Of a stretch of 64,000 nucleotides of DNA, positions 50,802-62,004 are shown piece after piece. The notes beneath the pieces were generated by a model. That model searched no databases and was not told the DNA's origin. It worked only from the letters and a program-made list of their open reading frames with translations. The stretch's first letter is position 1. Each line of letters starts with the position of its first letter. A program made the translations under genes and the position numbers. The stretch is from positions 1,674,001 to 1,738,000 of the forward strand of contig OZ237735.1 in assembly GCA_965178125.1 (NCBI GenBank), given 5' to 3'. The stretch comes from Bilabrum cf. latius. Lineage: Eukaryota > Bigyra: Bicosoecida > Bigyra > Bicosoecida.

Positions 50802-51804
50802 GGGTTCGGACAGGTCCGGCTTGGCACGGCGGGGTTGAGACTGGTTTGGTGAGCCCTATCGTCGGAAAGCGCCGGTTTCCCCCTAGCCAATATCGTGAGT
50901 ATTGAGGATGGCATCTTTTGGAGCCTGCAAAGACAAAAATATAGCCAGGGCAACCCGAATCGGAGAGAGTTGTGTGCCTGCGGTGTTGGCAGATTACGCT
51001 AGCATGCCATCTCAACCGAGCAGAGCTAAAGCAACAACACCATTGGCATGGGACGTAAATGCCTTCCAATTTGCTAGCATCTAGATAGCCCAACCTGTGA
51101 TTATTCACGTACCAGGTCGTGCTGCGCACACCCATATCCCGCAACCGGGGCTTTGCGCACCAGCGACCGAACGCATCCGGTGTTTTTGAGGAGCAATACT
51201 TCATCATTGTTCTACTCCAATAACGCATATTCACATGAAGTTCATGATTCTTCTCACCTAGCTGGTTTGAGCTGAACTAGCCTGCAGTTGCACTACATCG
51301 TGAGCCGGGGATGAATCGCGGTCCAATCCACCGCTTTCATTGCTGATACTAGGAATTTCAGCCGCGCTGTGCACCGTGCTGGCACACAAACCCATTTTCG
51401 TTTGATTGATCAGCGCAAAGGTACCAAGAACTGCAAATCAACGCCACTGTAGATGCTAAAAGCCTGACAAATGGTGATGGCGTGTTCTGGGCGAACGAAT
51501 CCTCTCAAAAATGCGCGGTGTGCAGAGAAGGACTCTGCGAATCAACGCAACGAGAATGATCTACAGGTTAAACTCGTGATTTGTGAAGGAGGCGTGGCCG
51601 TCGCAAGCTTAGACAGTGTGCCGAGTTTGCGCCGAAATGCCAAGACGATTTCGATGGTCGCACGGGCAGACCCGACAGGGCCGAATTTTCGAAGGGGGGA
51701 TTCGCTACGAACCTGGATAGGTTGAGACCCGAGATCAAAAGAATTAGCCAACTGCACGATCGAGATGACATGCAAAAAGCCAACACCTTCCCCTTCTCCG
51801 ATGT
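50802..51804. other. Intergenic region
   Basis: About 1 kb between two minus-strand genes, more AT-rich than its surroundings. A 176-codon open frame (50704-51234, minus) overlaps the N-terminus of the neighbouring gene and is unsupported. Nothing else is recognisable. It should hold the promoter of the disordered-protein gene and the 3' end of the sulfatase gene. Confidence 0.5.
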
Positions 51805-53764
51805 TCAATCCGCCCAAGGCGCCAGGAAGCCACCCGTCGCCTCGATCGCGCCACAGTACCCGGTCACGTTCTCGTAGGCCGGGGGCGGCGGGTGGTACTG
51901 CCCGTCTAGGTCCTTGAGCATCTACAGCATCTGCGCGAGCACTTCTGGTTCCGAATCCGCGAGGTTCTCGTGCTCGGTTTCGTCCTTGCTAAGGTCGAAG
52001 AGGCAGGGCTCCTGGGGCGAGCAGGCAGACCCGCTGAAGCAGTCCGGGTTGCCCGCGGGGTCACCGGGCGACTCCACGAGGCCGCCCCAGGGGGCGTCCG
52101 TCCGGTTCCAGCCCGGGTCCGTGGCGTCTGGCACCTGCTGCAGCTCTGCCTTGCTACAGCTGGCGTTTGGCGTGTACCAGCTCTGCTCTCCGGAATACCA
52201 CGACGGGAAGCCCTGGGGGGCCGTGATGAGCTTCCAGTTCTTGTGGATTATGACTCCGGATCCAAGTGGGAAGTGGGTTGTGCTGTTGCCCCAGTGGTCG
52301 ACGATGAAGGTGTCCCGCGGGGAGCTGGGCTGCTGCCCCGACCAGTAGGGCCACTGGTTGTATCCGTCCATGGGGGCGGGGCCCTGCCCATCGTTCGGGT
52401 CCAGCCCAGCCATGGCTGTGAACGTGGCGTAGATGTCAGAGAATTGGAACATGCCGCTCTTGCGGGTGCCCCGCTCGGAGGCAGGCACGAGCCCTCCGCC
52501 TACGACAGCAGGCACCCGGATGCCACCCTCCCAAGCACTGCCCTTGCCTCCTCTGCGAGGGTGTTGCGGTGATTGGGAAGTGGGGATGGGAGTGGAGCAC
52601 GATGGGAAATGGACGCTTGGTATCAGACGCTGAAGGAGGCACTGAATCGCTTGCGTTGGGAAAACCTGGAAGCGAGGGGGGAGGCGTGGCTGGGTGGCTG
52701 GGTGGCTGGGTGGCTGGATTGGCTCGGCCGGGCCGATCCGGGCTCACCTGAGGCGCGCGTTGCTGCCGCCCACCTGAACGGGGGAGCCGTTATCCTGCGA
52801 GACAAAGAATGCATGGGACGCCATAAGGTGGCTTGCATGGGGGGGGGGGGCGCACCGGCGAATGCAACGCAGGGGATGAGTGCTCTGGGACAGCAAAGGG
52901 CGGAGGTCTCACTCCTGCAAGCAGCAGCAGGGTGTTGTCCCACATGCCAGTCTCCTTGAGCGCGCTCGTCACATTGGCGAGGGCTTGGTCAGCCATGCTG
53001 ACCATGCCTGTGAACTTGCGCTGGGGGAGGAACGGGATGCTGTCGTTGAAGGGGTCCACGGCGGAGGCAGGCGCCTCGATGGGTGCGTGCGTCACGTGCA
53101 GAGCAAAGTACATGGCCATGGGCTCATCAGGCTGGGTGGCAGCGTGCTCCCGGATCTGATCCACGGCGTACCGCGTGAAGCGGTACGTGTTGTACTCGCC
53201 CTCCGGCTCCTCCGAGGGCCTGGTGCTATTGTAGAGGTCCCTGCACTTGCACTTGTTCGTAGGGTTGAAGCAGTCCTGATTCACGTGGTCCTCGCCGCCG
53301 GACAGGAAGCCGTAGGAGCTGGTGAAGCCGCGCTGCACCGGCGTGTACTCGGGCGAATACAGCCCTTGGTGGTGCTTGCCGACCTGCGGCACTCGAGGGT
53401 ACTTTGCTTCCTCGACCAGTCTCTGGGGCCACATCTTATAGCGCAAGTCGACGCCTTCCTGTCGCGTCCAAGGGATGAGGTTGTCGATGGCGGCGGTATG
53501 CCTCCACCCCGCGCGGCCTGTCAACAGAGACGCTCGCGAGGGAGAGCAAAACCTGTACGCGTACGCAGAGTCCAAAATGATACCGTCCTCCGCCAATGAA
53601 TCCATTGCGGGAGTGTTCATTGGGTCAGGTGAGCTGTACATAAACTTTGGGTAACCCACGCCCCAATCGTCCACGAGGACCATGATCAGGTTCGGCCGCT
53701 TTGAAGCTGCGAGTACCGCAGAGGCAATACAACCACTTATCACTGCAGCAATAGAGGACTTCAT
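51805..53764 (-). CDS. Arylsulfatase (C-x-P-S-R type), secreted, 548 aa
   Basis: Hydrolyses sulfate esters. Three exons: 52913-53764, 52748-52794 (only 47 nt) and 51805-52552. Signal peptide MKSSIAAVISGCIASAVLA. The metal-binding pair is D32-D33 in VLVDDWG. The formylglycine motif is C73-S-P-S-R within RFCSPSRASLLTGR. The spliced core reads LLLLAGDNGSPV...NARLRGGKGSAWEGGIRVPA, the classic DNG and GGK...EGGxRVP elements. A single TAG at 51922-51924 (residue 510) is read as sense; translation then continues through YCGAIEATGGFLAPW to TGA 51805-51807, which is the expected sulfatase C-terminus. It most resembles arylsulfatase B/I/J. The substrate, perhaps a sulfated glycan, cannot be told. Confidence 0.93.
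52553..52747 (-). other. Sulfatase intron 2 (195 nt) with 8-bp tandem repeat
   Basis: Donor GTGAGC, acceptor CCCTCGCAG, phase 2. Around 52687-52717 (plus strand) the unit ggctgggt repeats about four times. Confidence 0.85.
52795..52912 (-). other. Sulfatase intron 1 (118 nt) with G12 run
   Basis: Donor GTGAGA, acceptor GTCTCGCAG, phase 0. Contains a run of 12 G on the plus strand (52839-52850), which is a C run in the transcript and could serve as the pyrimidine tract. Confidence 0.85.
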
Positions 53765-54145
53765 GATTGGTCCTATCTGCTCTGGCTGATGACGCAGCGA
53801 CGTTCTGCCGAGAAAGCCTGTTTGTGCACGCTACAAAGATCCAGCCTGGACTCAAGCACGTGAGACCGCAATGGAGTGGTTAAGAAGATCAGATGCTAAA
53901 AATACGCGCGTGCTGACTGCACCGGACCGAGAGCTGAGCTAAGATGCCACAACGACAGTACCAGGAGTGCACCGCAGTCACACGAGTGTCAACACATGGT
54001 CCAGCTGCCAGCTTGCCAGCCAGCCGGCTCCCGGCACCAAGGTCCACTTTCCAAACTGACTAGAAGCAACCTCAGATCTGCTACCTGACGGATCCCCGCC
54101 CTCGCGCACAACTTCCTCTCTCACCTTGACTATTGAGGAGCACGA
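53765..54145. other. Intergenic region
   Basis: 381 nt between the sulfatase ATG and the DHCR7 stop, both on the minus strand. It presumably contains the sulfatase promoter. I see no gene or repeat. Confidence 0.5.
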
Positions 54146-55594
54146 TCAGAACACCCCGGGGATGACCCTGTACGGTACCTTCTTGCAGTACATGTCCCAG
54201 TACTTTCCGTACTTCTCCTTGCAGCGCTGCTCGTCCCTCACCGCTCGGTCCAGCAGCAGCAGCACCAGGAAGCCCACGTAGAAGAAGGGGACGGCCTTGT
54301 CGGTCTGCATGGGCACGGACCACGCCAGCGCCGCGGCCACCTCGAACACGTAGTGCAGGTGCCTCGCGTGTGCCCATAGGTGTGAGTGAAGGAGGGTGCT
54401 CTTGCGAGTGCCCTTCGCCGTCTTGTACTCGGCCCGGATGACCTTCATGGGAGACCCGAAGATGAGACCCTTCCCGTCCTGGCGCCTGCACTGCTGCCTC
54501 TGCCGGTCGGCCTCGTAGTTGAGGTAGATCATGAGGAAGCCGAAGAGAGCCAGGGCGTACATCTGCATGTCCGTGAGGTCGCCCCTGTAGGAGCACCCTC
54601 CCTCGGGGCTGAAACCCTCCCTGTCGGCGTCGTTGCACTGGAAGGCAATGAACCCGCTGGCCACCTGGTAGAAGGAGGGCACCCACACGAGGCAGCCCCA
54701 GCAGATGTAGAAGCCGGCCCGGTCGTGCTGGATGTCCATCGAGTTAAAGTAGCCGGTCTCCCACTGGAAAAACTTGCCCACGTAGATGAGGTTGAGCACC
54801 ACGTTCACCACGGCGGCGTTGGACACCGACCCGTTCCTCTCGTAGTTGAAGGCGAGGGCAGCAATGGGGATCATGGCCCACAGCATCATCCCGAAGCGGC
54901 AGTTCGTCATCTGCTTCACGTCCCATCCGAAGATCCGCGGGTACAGCTCGGTACCCCAGTAGAAGTCCACCACCCAGTTGCCGCTGCTGCTGGCGTCTGG
55001 CCCGCTCGGCATGTTGAGGCCCTTCCACGTCAAGAAGGCGCAAAACACGAGCGCGAAGAGGCACAGCACCACGATCCAGATGCGCCAAACCTTAATGATG
55101 TCGCTCATTTGCCACGGGGAGTTCTCGCCCAGCAGCAAGGGGACGCCCACGAACGTGAAGATCGTGATCCAGTACGACAAAACGCCGTTGTCAGTGTAGA
55201 CGGGGCGATGGCCGTTGATGGTGGGGTTGGCTACAAACTTGGGGCCCGGCACCAGCCGAACCAGGGCTGCTTGAAACGCAACGAAGCCGATCAGGAGGGT
55301 CAATGCTTTCCACACCAGCTACTCGTTGCTAAAGTCCGCTACAGAGGCTTCGTACAGCCACGACATGCCACCCATCACACCATTCACCAGCTCCATTGAG
55401 AAAATATACGACAGATCAAATGAGATGATCTTGTTCCACATGTCGTCCGGCATGATGTTCGCCTGGTTGGACGTCATGCATGTCACGAGCGCAATCGCGA
55501 CTGGTGGGGGTGCAAGAGTTAGAAAAAGGGGCCCAATTGACTCCCTCGCCCCGAACAGGCCGCTACCTGATTTGTCAGACCCTTCAGACCACAT
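54146..55594 (-). CDS. DHCR7: 7-dehydrocholesterol reductase, 482 aa
   Basis: ER membrane enzyme that reduces the delta-7 double bond of sterols using NADPH. The N-terminal helix IGPLFLTLAPPPVAIALVT, the DFYWGTELYPRI motif, TNCRFGMMLWA, and the C-terminal block HYVFEVAAALAWSVP...KYGKYWDMYCKKVPYR with the final VIPGVF are those of DHCR7 rather than the C14 reductases. One TAG at 55319-55321 (residue 92) is read as sense. It separates the first membrane region from WKALTLLIGFVAFQAALVRL, so stopping there would remove the whole enzyme. Start ATG 55592-55594 lies just below an in-frame TGA. Stop is TGA. Human and plant enzymes are 475 and about 430 residues. Confidence 0.93.
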
Positions 55595-55788
55595 CAAATA
55601 TCAATTTGTGGGTAACAAGACAGCAGGATCGTGGGCTTCTCAAAACAGCAAACAAACGGGAATAAAATGCCTCAGTCGTCAAAACGATGCTCCGATCGGT
55701 AATCGTTGCTAAAATTATTGTTCTGACAATTCCGCAGCTGGTAAATCAGTGGGCTACAGCAATTGCCCTCCCTAAGTTATTTTTGAAT
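55595..55788. promoter_or_regulatory. Divergent region between DHCR7 and the acidic-serine repeat gene
   Basis: AT-rich 194 nt between two divergent starts. The plus-strand frame stays open up to an ATG at 55687, but its codons here are AT-rich, unlike the gene, so I treat it as 5' untranslated sequence. Confidence 0.4.
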
Positions 55789-58700
55789 ATGGAAAATGGA
55801 CTCATGGATTCTGCAGGCCCAGGTGGAGCTTATGCACAACCGCTGGAACCGCTTCGGTCTGGCCAACTCAACTTTCTCAGAAGTGCAAGTCGCCCGATAG
55901 ACGTAGAAATGGAGCCTGCTTCTCTCGATAACGATAACTGCTTGGTGAATTCTAGAGATAGCGATGACTTCCAGGGGCACGGTCCGATGTCCTATGACGG
56001 TCCTGCAGCTTCCCATTCGCTTGAGGGGGACCAGTAGACAAGCATCTCTCAGAGATCTCGCCGTAGAATTCACATCTACAATGCGAGTGGATTTGGAACA
56101 CAGGCAGGAAGTAGGCGACGGGTTCCTCGGCTTGGGCCTGCCGATTCTCCCACCCAACGCCACCTTCGTGGGCGAACAGACCCCGACAGCGATCATTCTC
56201 CAAGAGAGGAGCGGGGTGGTCGGCCGCAGGCCCATACGCCTGATAGTGTGGCAGCAGGGCTGGGGTTGGAAGGCGCCCACGCAAGCCCAGGGCCCCACCC
56301 GTTCCAGCCAAGCCGGCCTCAAGTCGGCCAGACCTCCGCAGGCAGCAGCCCCGGAGACCCCGGCCAGCCCGTGCCGTCTGTCGTTATGAGCAGAGCTGGC
56401 TATGGAAATGCGCCGTCAACCTCCGGCTCTGTGCTCACGAAAGGCAAGCCCCCGATTTCGTCCAGCCGCACTCGACCCGGGATTGGCGCAGGTGCAGGAA
56501 CAGACAGGGCCAGGAGACACCGCAGAGAGGGCCGTCAGCGCAGGGCTGGGCCCAGAGCAGGGGGCACGTTCGACGCCCAAGCTGCATCATTGGCAGGTCT
56601 GTCGTCTTCTTCCTCAGACGAAGACGAAGAGCCCTTTTCACGGGCAGGCACTCGCGATCAATCGTCCTCGGCCTCGAGGGGGGCACCAGGAGTGTCCTCC
56701 AGCCGACGCCCGTAGACAGGCACAATGCATGGGCCTCACCGTCAGAGCCACGCACGCAAGGCAAACCCAGCAAGAAGATCCAGAAAATCCTCCCGTAGTA
56801 GCACGCAGAGTTGGAGCCGACACTCATCGGGATACACTTCGTCTAGTGACAGCGACATCAATGCATCGACCAGCCTGCCAGTCGGGCACCGCTCTAGCCG
56901 AGCCGGTGGCTAGCAAGCTGGGAGTAAGCCAAGTCGAGCCAGACAAGAAAACAACGATACCTTCACCCCCCCTCACATAAGAAGTAGAGCCGGCCTAGCC
57001 CTCGCTCGCTCTGCTGTTCGTGAGGCTGCCAGCGCACTCAGAAGCAGCCAGTCCAAGTTGCAGGCGGCCATCGCTGGTGGATTTGGTGCCGTGCCTGCAC
57101 ATCTCGATTCGCGCATGAATGGAGGCAGTAGCAGCGACAGTGATACAAAAGAGTTTCCTCCCAGTAGGCGAGTCGATGCCTCGGGAAGGAAGCGCGGGAC
57201 TGCCTCCAGGAGCCTGCTGTACCCTGCGCCTGGCCACCTGCAGCACCCCGAGAAGCAGGCCAGCGCTCTGAATGACGCGTCCAGCTAGTACAGTGCCTCA
57301 TCATCAGACGATGACTTGCTCTCCACCAGGCGTATTCCACCAGGAATGATGGCTATATGCAGGGCTCTGCGAGCCACGGTGAAGGAGGCCCGGCTCGCTA
57401 CCTCCCCGAACGGTCGAGCTACAGACCCGAGGAAGATTGCAACGGGCGGTACCGGTTCCAAGGGTCGTGGTAGTGGTGCACCAGCGTGGCCAAGTGGAAG
57501 GATCACCCATCTGGCCTCTCAAGCAAGTCGCAGAGCGCAGACGCAAGGGCGGAGACTGAGCTTCAGTCGGCGAGGGTCCAGGTCGTCAGCGCTGGACGCC
57601 GCTTCTGCAGCTGCCGTTCCGGGGGGCAATCAGACCAATAAAGACGTTCGAGGTGCCCACAGCGTTTCTAACCGTAGACAAGCATTGCTGCAGAGCCACA
57701 AGAGCGCCGCCCTTTCATTCAGCGAGAGCTCAAGCGAGGAGGATGAGGCAGGACTCGGGCTGCCGCCGCGCAGGGGAGCACGGCAGAAATCCGCTCCGGC
57801 TCCAGAGCAACCTCTTGTGATCTCAGACCCTCCAACTAGGGCCGCAAGCCCCGTTGCAGACGATCCTATCGCGCATTTAGCCATGTCATCATCCGCAAAG
57901 CAGCACGCGATGTCGTACCGCCGGCGTCTCCGGCAGCGCAGGCCAAGTGCGAGCATAGCGGACAAGAGACCCACCCGCAAATCACCATTGTCAAGGGTTG
58001 TATCCATAGTATCGTGCAGCTCCTCAGAAAGCGACGGTGGCAAGCAACCTTCACCTGGATAGATGCGAGCTCGGCGGGAGGGGCTGTCGGTACCGGTCCG
58101 AGGCGCACCGGAGTCCAACCAAGCGTTGAGGCAAGCCAAACGATTAGGCTTGGGTAGGGAGCAGCACAGGACCCCGGGCCCTCCGCTAGCTCTTCTGCGA
58201 CCACAGCTTGGCAGTCGCGCCTCACGTATTCAATCTGTCGGCTATAGGGTAGCTTGCTCCGTGGTGGACACCGACTCGGACGACAGCAGCGGTTCGGACG
58301 AACAGGTGGTCATTTCACAAGCGGCAGGACACAGAAATGAGACAAAACGCGCGAAGGATCAAAGCCAGCACCGCCTTGCAAGTCGAACTTCGAAGAGATC
58401 GCCACCCCCCAAGATTGAGAGAGCAGCTTCCGCGGTCGCGTCCAGCGTGCTGGATCTTTCCTCGTCTGAAGATGAATCCAATAGCCCGAAGAACTCGGCG
58501 GCCCCTCGCGAGGCCCAAAGCAGCCGTACCAGGTATAACTCGAAGCCGCACGTTGCCAAGACCCGAGCCGTCCCCCCGTTGCGACTGGGCACTACCATAC
58601 GACCGAGGGAGTCGCCGCCCCCAAAGCACAGTGCAAGAAAACGTTCCGCGGCATCTTCATCCTCCAACAAGTCGTCATCATCATCTTCGGGCGCTAGTTT

Positions 58701-59358
58701 TGGGCATCAAAAGAAATCGCGGTCAGAGGTTAGACGAAGCTCGGCTGCAGGGAGTACAATAAGCTCGATACTAGAAGAAGGAGAAGACGTTGCAGTTGTA
58801 TACATCTCGCCAGACTACTCGGATGCGGGCGGCTCTCAGAAGGAGGCCGAGCGCACTATCGACACTGGCCGGATGCTCCGCGCAGGGAGCGCTTTTGATC
58901 GGGCACTGCACGGGAAGGCCTACGAAGAACGAGAAGCGGCTGCCCTCCAAAGAATTCTTGCTCAGTAGCGAGCAAAAGTCAACATTGAGCGCAAGCCAGG
59001 CGGGAGGCCCCCACCTCGCAGATTTGCAGTGCCTCCACGGAGTGAACCACGCCGAACAGGCCAGCCACCACCGCGTGTTCCCTTGTTTGGCGGTGTGCAG
59101 AGGCGAGGATCGCGGGCTAACGGAGCAAAGCGCATCGGCGCCCCTCGAATGACGCTGGCAGAGCGCTCCAGGATCGACGTTGCAGGGTCAGACAGCGAAT
59201 CATCGTCATCAGAGAGCGATACCGAGAGAGATTATGTCGCTGCAAGAAGAGATCCAGTGCGGCAGGCACAAGTCAAACGAGCACCGGTGGTACGGCGCAG
59301 TGCGCTCGGACGGAAGGTGGCCAGTCTAGACAGCTCATCCTCGGATGAATCAGACTGA
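55789..59358 (+). CDS. Disordered protein with repeated acidic-serine modules, 1,189 aa
   Basis: Frame to TGA 59356-59358 with six sense TAGs (56035, 56713, 56911, 57286, 58060, 58966). About ten modules alternate Arg/Lys/Pro-rich stretches with acidic serine clusters: SSSSSDEDEEPF, TSSSDSDINAS, GGSSSDSDTKEF, SASSSDDDLL, SESSSEEDEAGL, SCSSSESDGG, DLSSSEDESN, SESSSSESDTER and the terminal DSSSSDESD. These clusters are typical casein kinase 2 target sequences. Composition resembles nuclear or nucleolar scaffold proteins; function unknown. The start is ambiguous: ATG 55789 (chosen for composition) or ATG 55687, which adds 34 residues. Confidence 0.78.
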
Positions 59359-59554
59359 GGCTTCGTACTGGAACTGGGTCTGGGCTGGGGCTGGAAGAGA
59401 CGAGCGGTAGGGAGTCCTACTTTAAACTAGGGACTGACGTCTAGGTTGCCTGGGCTGCTTCTTGAATTCCAATTATTGTATACATGATAAACATGTCTAC
59501 CTTCTCGCGTACGATTACTCGCCGCGGCGTACACATGTCACTGAGGCTGGCACC

Positions 59555-61894
59555 TCAAGCCGATGACTTCCTTCGCATCAGAGACCGCGCTTGGCGCTCC
59601 ACGAAAGGCAGCACTCGTCTCCACATCGCCCACTGCCTGACTCGCTCCGCAACGTCTCTTGGACCCGACAGTGCAGAAGCAGCGTCCCGGTCCATCGCAT
59701 CGGCAGCTTTATCGCTGTCCGACCTGGGCCATATGGAGTGGAGTACGTCGAATGGACCGTCGTGAAGCAGGCGAACTAGTGGCAACGATGTTGCAGATCC
59801 AGATGCCCAGCTCTAGTGCGCCTGCAGAGCCTCCGCATGACGCCTACCTAACACGCTGGTGGGAATAGCCCCAGATGATGTTGCAGTTTCTGATACAGCG
59901 CGCCCTTTGGTTGCCGGCGTAGACTCGGTCCGAGCTACCTCTGGAGCCCATTCACCCAGCAGCGACCGCCGCACGTTTAGCCCCGACCAAAACACCCACA
60001 TTGCGCGGCTATACTGCTCCTTATCAAGGACTGCGCCAGAAGCGCTCGCACTCTATCCATGGCTGCCAGCAGCAGCTTCCTGACGCCCCAGCTCAACCAG
60101 GGCGCCATCAAGTACTCTTGAGCAGTGGCAGTCCAGCCCGTAGTATGCGACAACCGCGTCGAATCTGGGGGTACGTACGGGTGCAGAGTGTGGCCCACTG
60201 GCAGCCATTGAAGCTGCCTGAGCTGACGGTGCTTTTGCAGACGCAGAACTGCGACTTCCTTGCTGGCTGACTGCGTCGCCTGCGCCAGTCCAGTCGTAAC
60301 CTGCCTCTACACTAATCCTGACTCCGCCACCTAGATCGACCACACGTGGAAGCTGCACAACACCAAGCCTATCGGTCGTCCACGACTCGATAGAATCGGA
60401 CCATGAGGTCGAGCAACCAGCATTGGTGGCAGCGCCCCAGCCGGACAGTCGCTACAGCGCTGTGCACCACAAATCTCGAGAGTCTCTGCCACCTGCAGCA
60501 CTCTCATGGCGAACCCACGGAGGCGGCTCGAGAGACAGCCGTAATCCGTCTAACGTAGTTTCTGAGCTCTTGCTTGCACGTGCAGGCTCTGGCAGTCTGC
60601 ATGCTAAACGCAGCTGCCAAGTCCTTTGCGCCCCTGCCAGCATGGCCATATCTCCCCGCATGCCACCAAGCGCTCTGCGGAGCAAAAGAGCGAAACACAG
60701 AGCTGCCCCTGTAGTATCTCTGCCAGACCTGACAGTGCCACTTCGAGGCAAAGACTTTGCGTCAGCATCCTCCGCTTGAGCAGGAGCTTGCTATGTGGTA
60801 CTCGATGCGCTTATGCTTGAAGATGAGCTAGCGCTTGCCACCGCTGGCTGTTGAAGGCGTGGAATCACTGATGGCAACGACTTCAGGGCATGACCTGACG
60901 ATGCTATCGATGCCGACCTTGTCAGGTCACCGCTGGCGGCAGTACTCGGTTTAAGCAACCCAAAGCGGTGCTGCAGAGCCACCAAGCTCACATTGCAAAG
61001 TGACCTGGACCGCCCCTCCGCAACTTGCATCGGTTCGTCTGCTGTAGATTTCTGTGGCAGCTCCGCAGAGCAAGGATTAGATTCTTCGTTATACAGCGTG
61101 TTGATGCGAGTAGCATCTTCGGCTGCTGGATACCGATTGATGGGGTCATGCACCGGGCAACTCGCAGCGCTGTGAGCCAGCCCAGCCAGCAAAGGTAAAA
61201 AGCATTCTGCTACAGGCTTGTAGCCTTTCGAAATGGCAGCAGCGAGCCACACTGCAGCCGTCATGCCGGGCTGTGCGAGCACGTCTTCGATGCAAACGAT
61301 TGGCAGCCGCCGAGATAGCTCTAGAATCATCGGGTCACCGTGCTGCCACATTTCGTAGACGCATCTAGATGCTGCAGAGGACTAGCCTCTACGTATACAT
61401 TTCTGTAGAAGGCTTTTCAGTTGTCCGGAGCTGAACGTAGTTGAAGCTGATCCAGCGTGTGGCTCGGACACGCTGCGCGCTGGGCAGTCAGTCCACAGAT
61501 TCACGACTGCACCTTTTCTTGTTCCTGCAATTTTAGCGCCTAGCTTCATTTTCGATGACCACTTGGCCTGACCGGCAGAAGCCGGCAGAAGCACTGTCGT
61601 TGCTTTCCCATGTAAAAACTAGAGACCGAAATAGAATTCTGTAGGCTTCTCTCTCGCTGCTTCCATCATAATAGCGAACGCCCCTGGGCTTGAACTAGAT
61701 GATGATGAAACACGGGCATTCTTCGTCCTCCTCGGGACGTGTGCATCGGAATGAGAAGCCTCGCTGTCGCTCTCCAAAACATCCACCACCTCTGTTGATC
61801 TGCCAGGCAGAGCACCACCTGACCTATGGCGCTTTCGCCCAGGCCTTGGCAACTTAGCAAATGTATTTGTTTTACGCACGACGAATGCATCCAT
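59555..61894 (-). CDS. Unrecognised conserved-looking protein, 779 aa
   Basis: Frame from ATG 61892-61894 to TGA 59555-59557 through six sense TAGs (61619, 61382, 60791, 60452, 60053, 59813). It begins MDAFVVRKTNTFAK, then has a basic, Ser-rich region. A folded-looking block follows: LKSLLQKCIRRG-TAG-SSAA...LSRRLPIVCIEDVLAQPG...AISKGYKP. Later come YYGLDCHCSRVLDGAL and MWVFWSGLNVRRSL. The pattern of spaced hydrophobic, His and Cys motifs suggests a real domain family, but I cannot name it. Four TAGs fall between the folded-looking blocks, so the standard code would break it into fragments. Convergent with the acidic-serine gene, with 196 nt between stops. Confidence 0.75.
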
Positions 61895-62004
61895 TATTTA
61901 GGCCGAGCTGTGGACGAAACGGCACAGTTGCACCTAGGTTCCGGAACCGGAACCAGGAACACTCGGGCATTTCAAACACAATTTTTTGAACTTGAAACCA
62001 ATAT

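Noticed and set aside
50704-51234. 176-codon minus-strand frame
   Set aside because: It overlaps the start of the disordered-protein gene in another frame. The translation is rich in Cys and His but matches no family I know.
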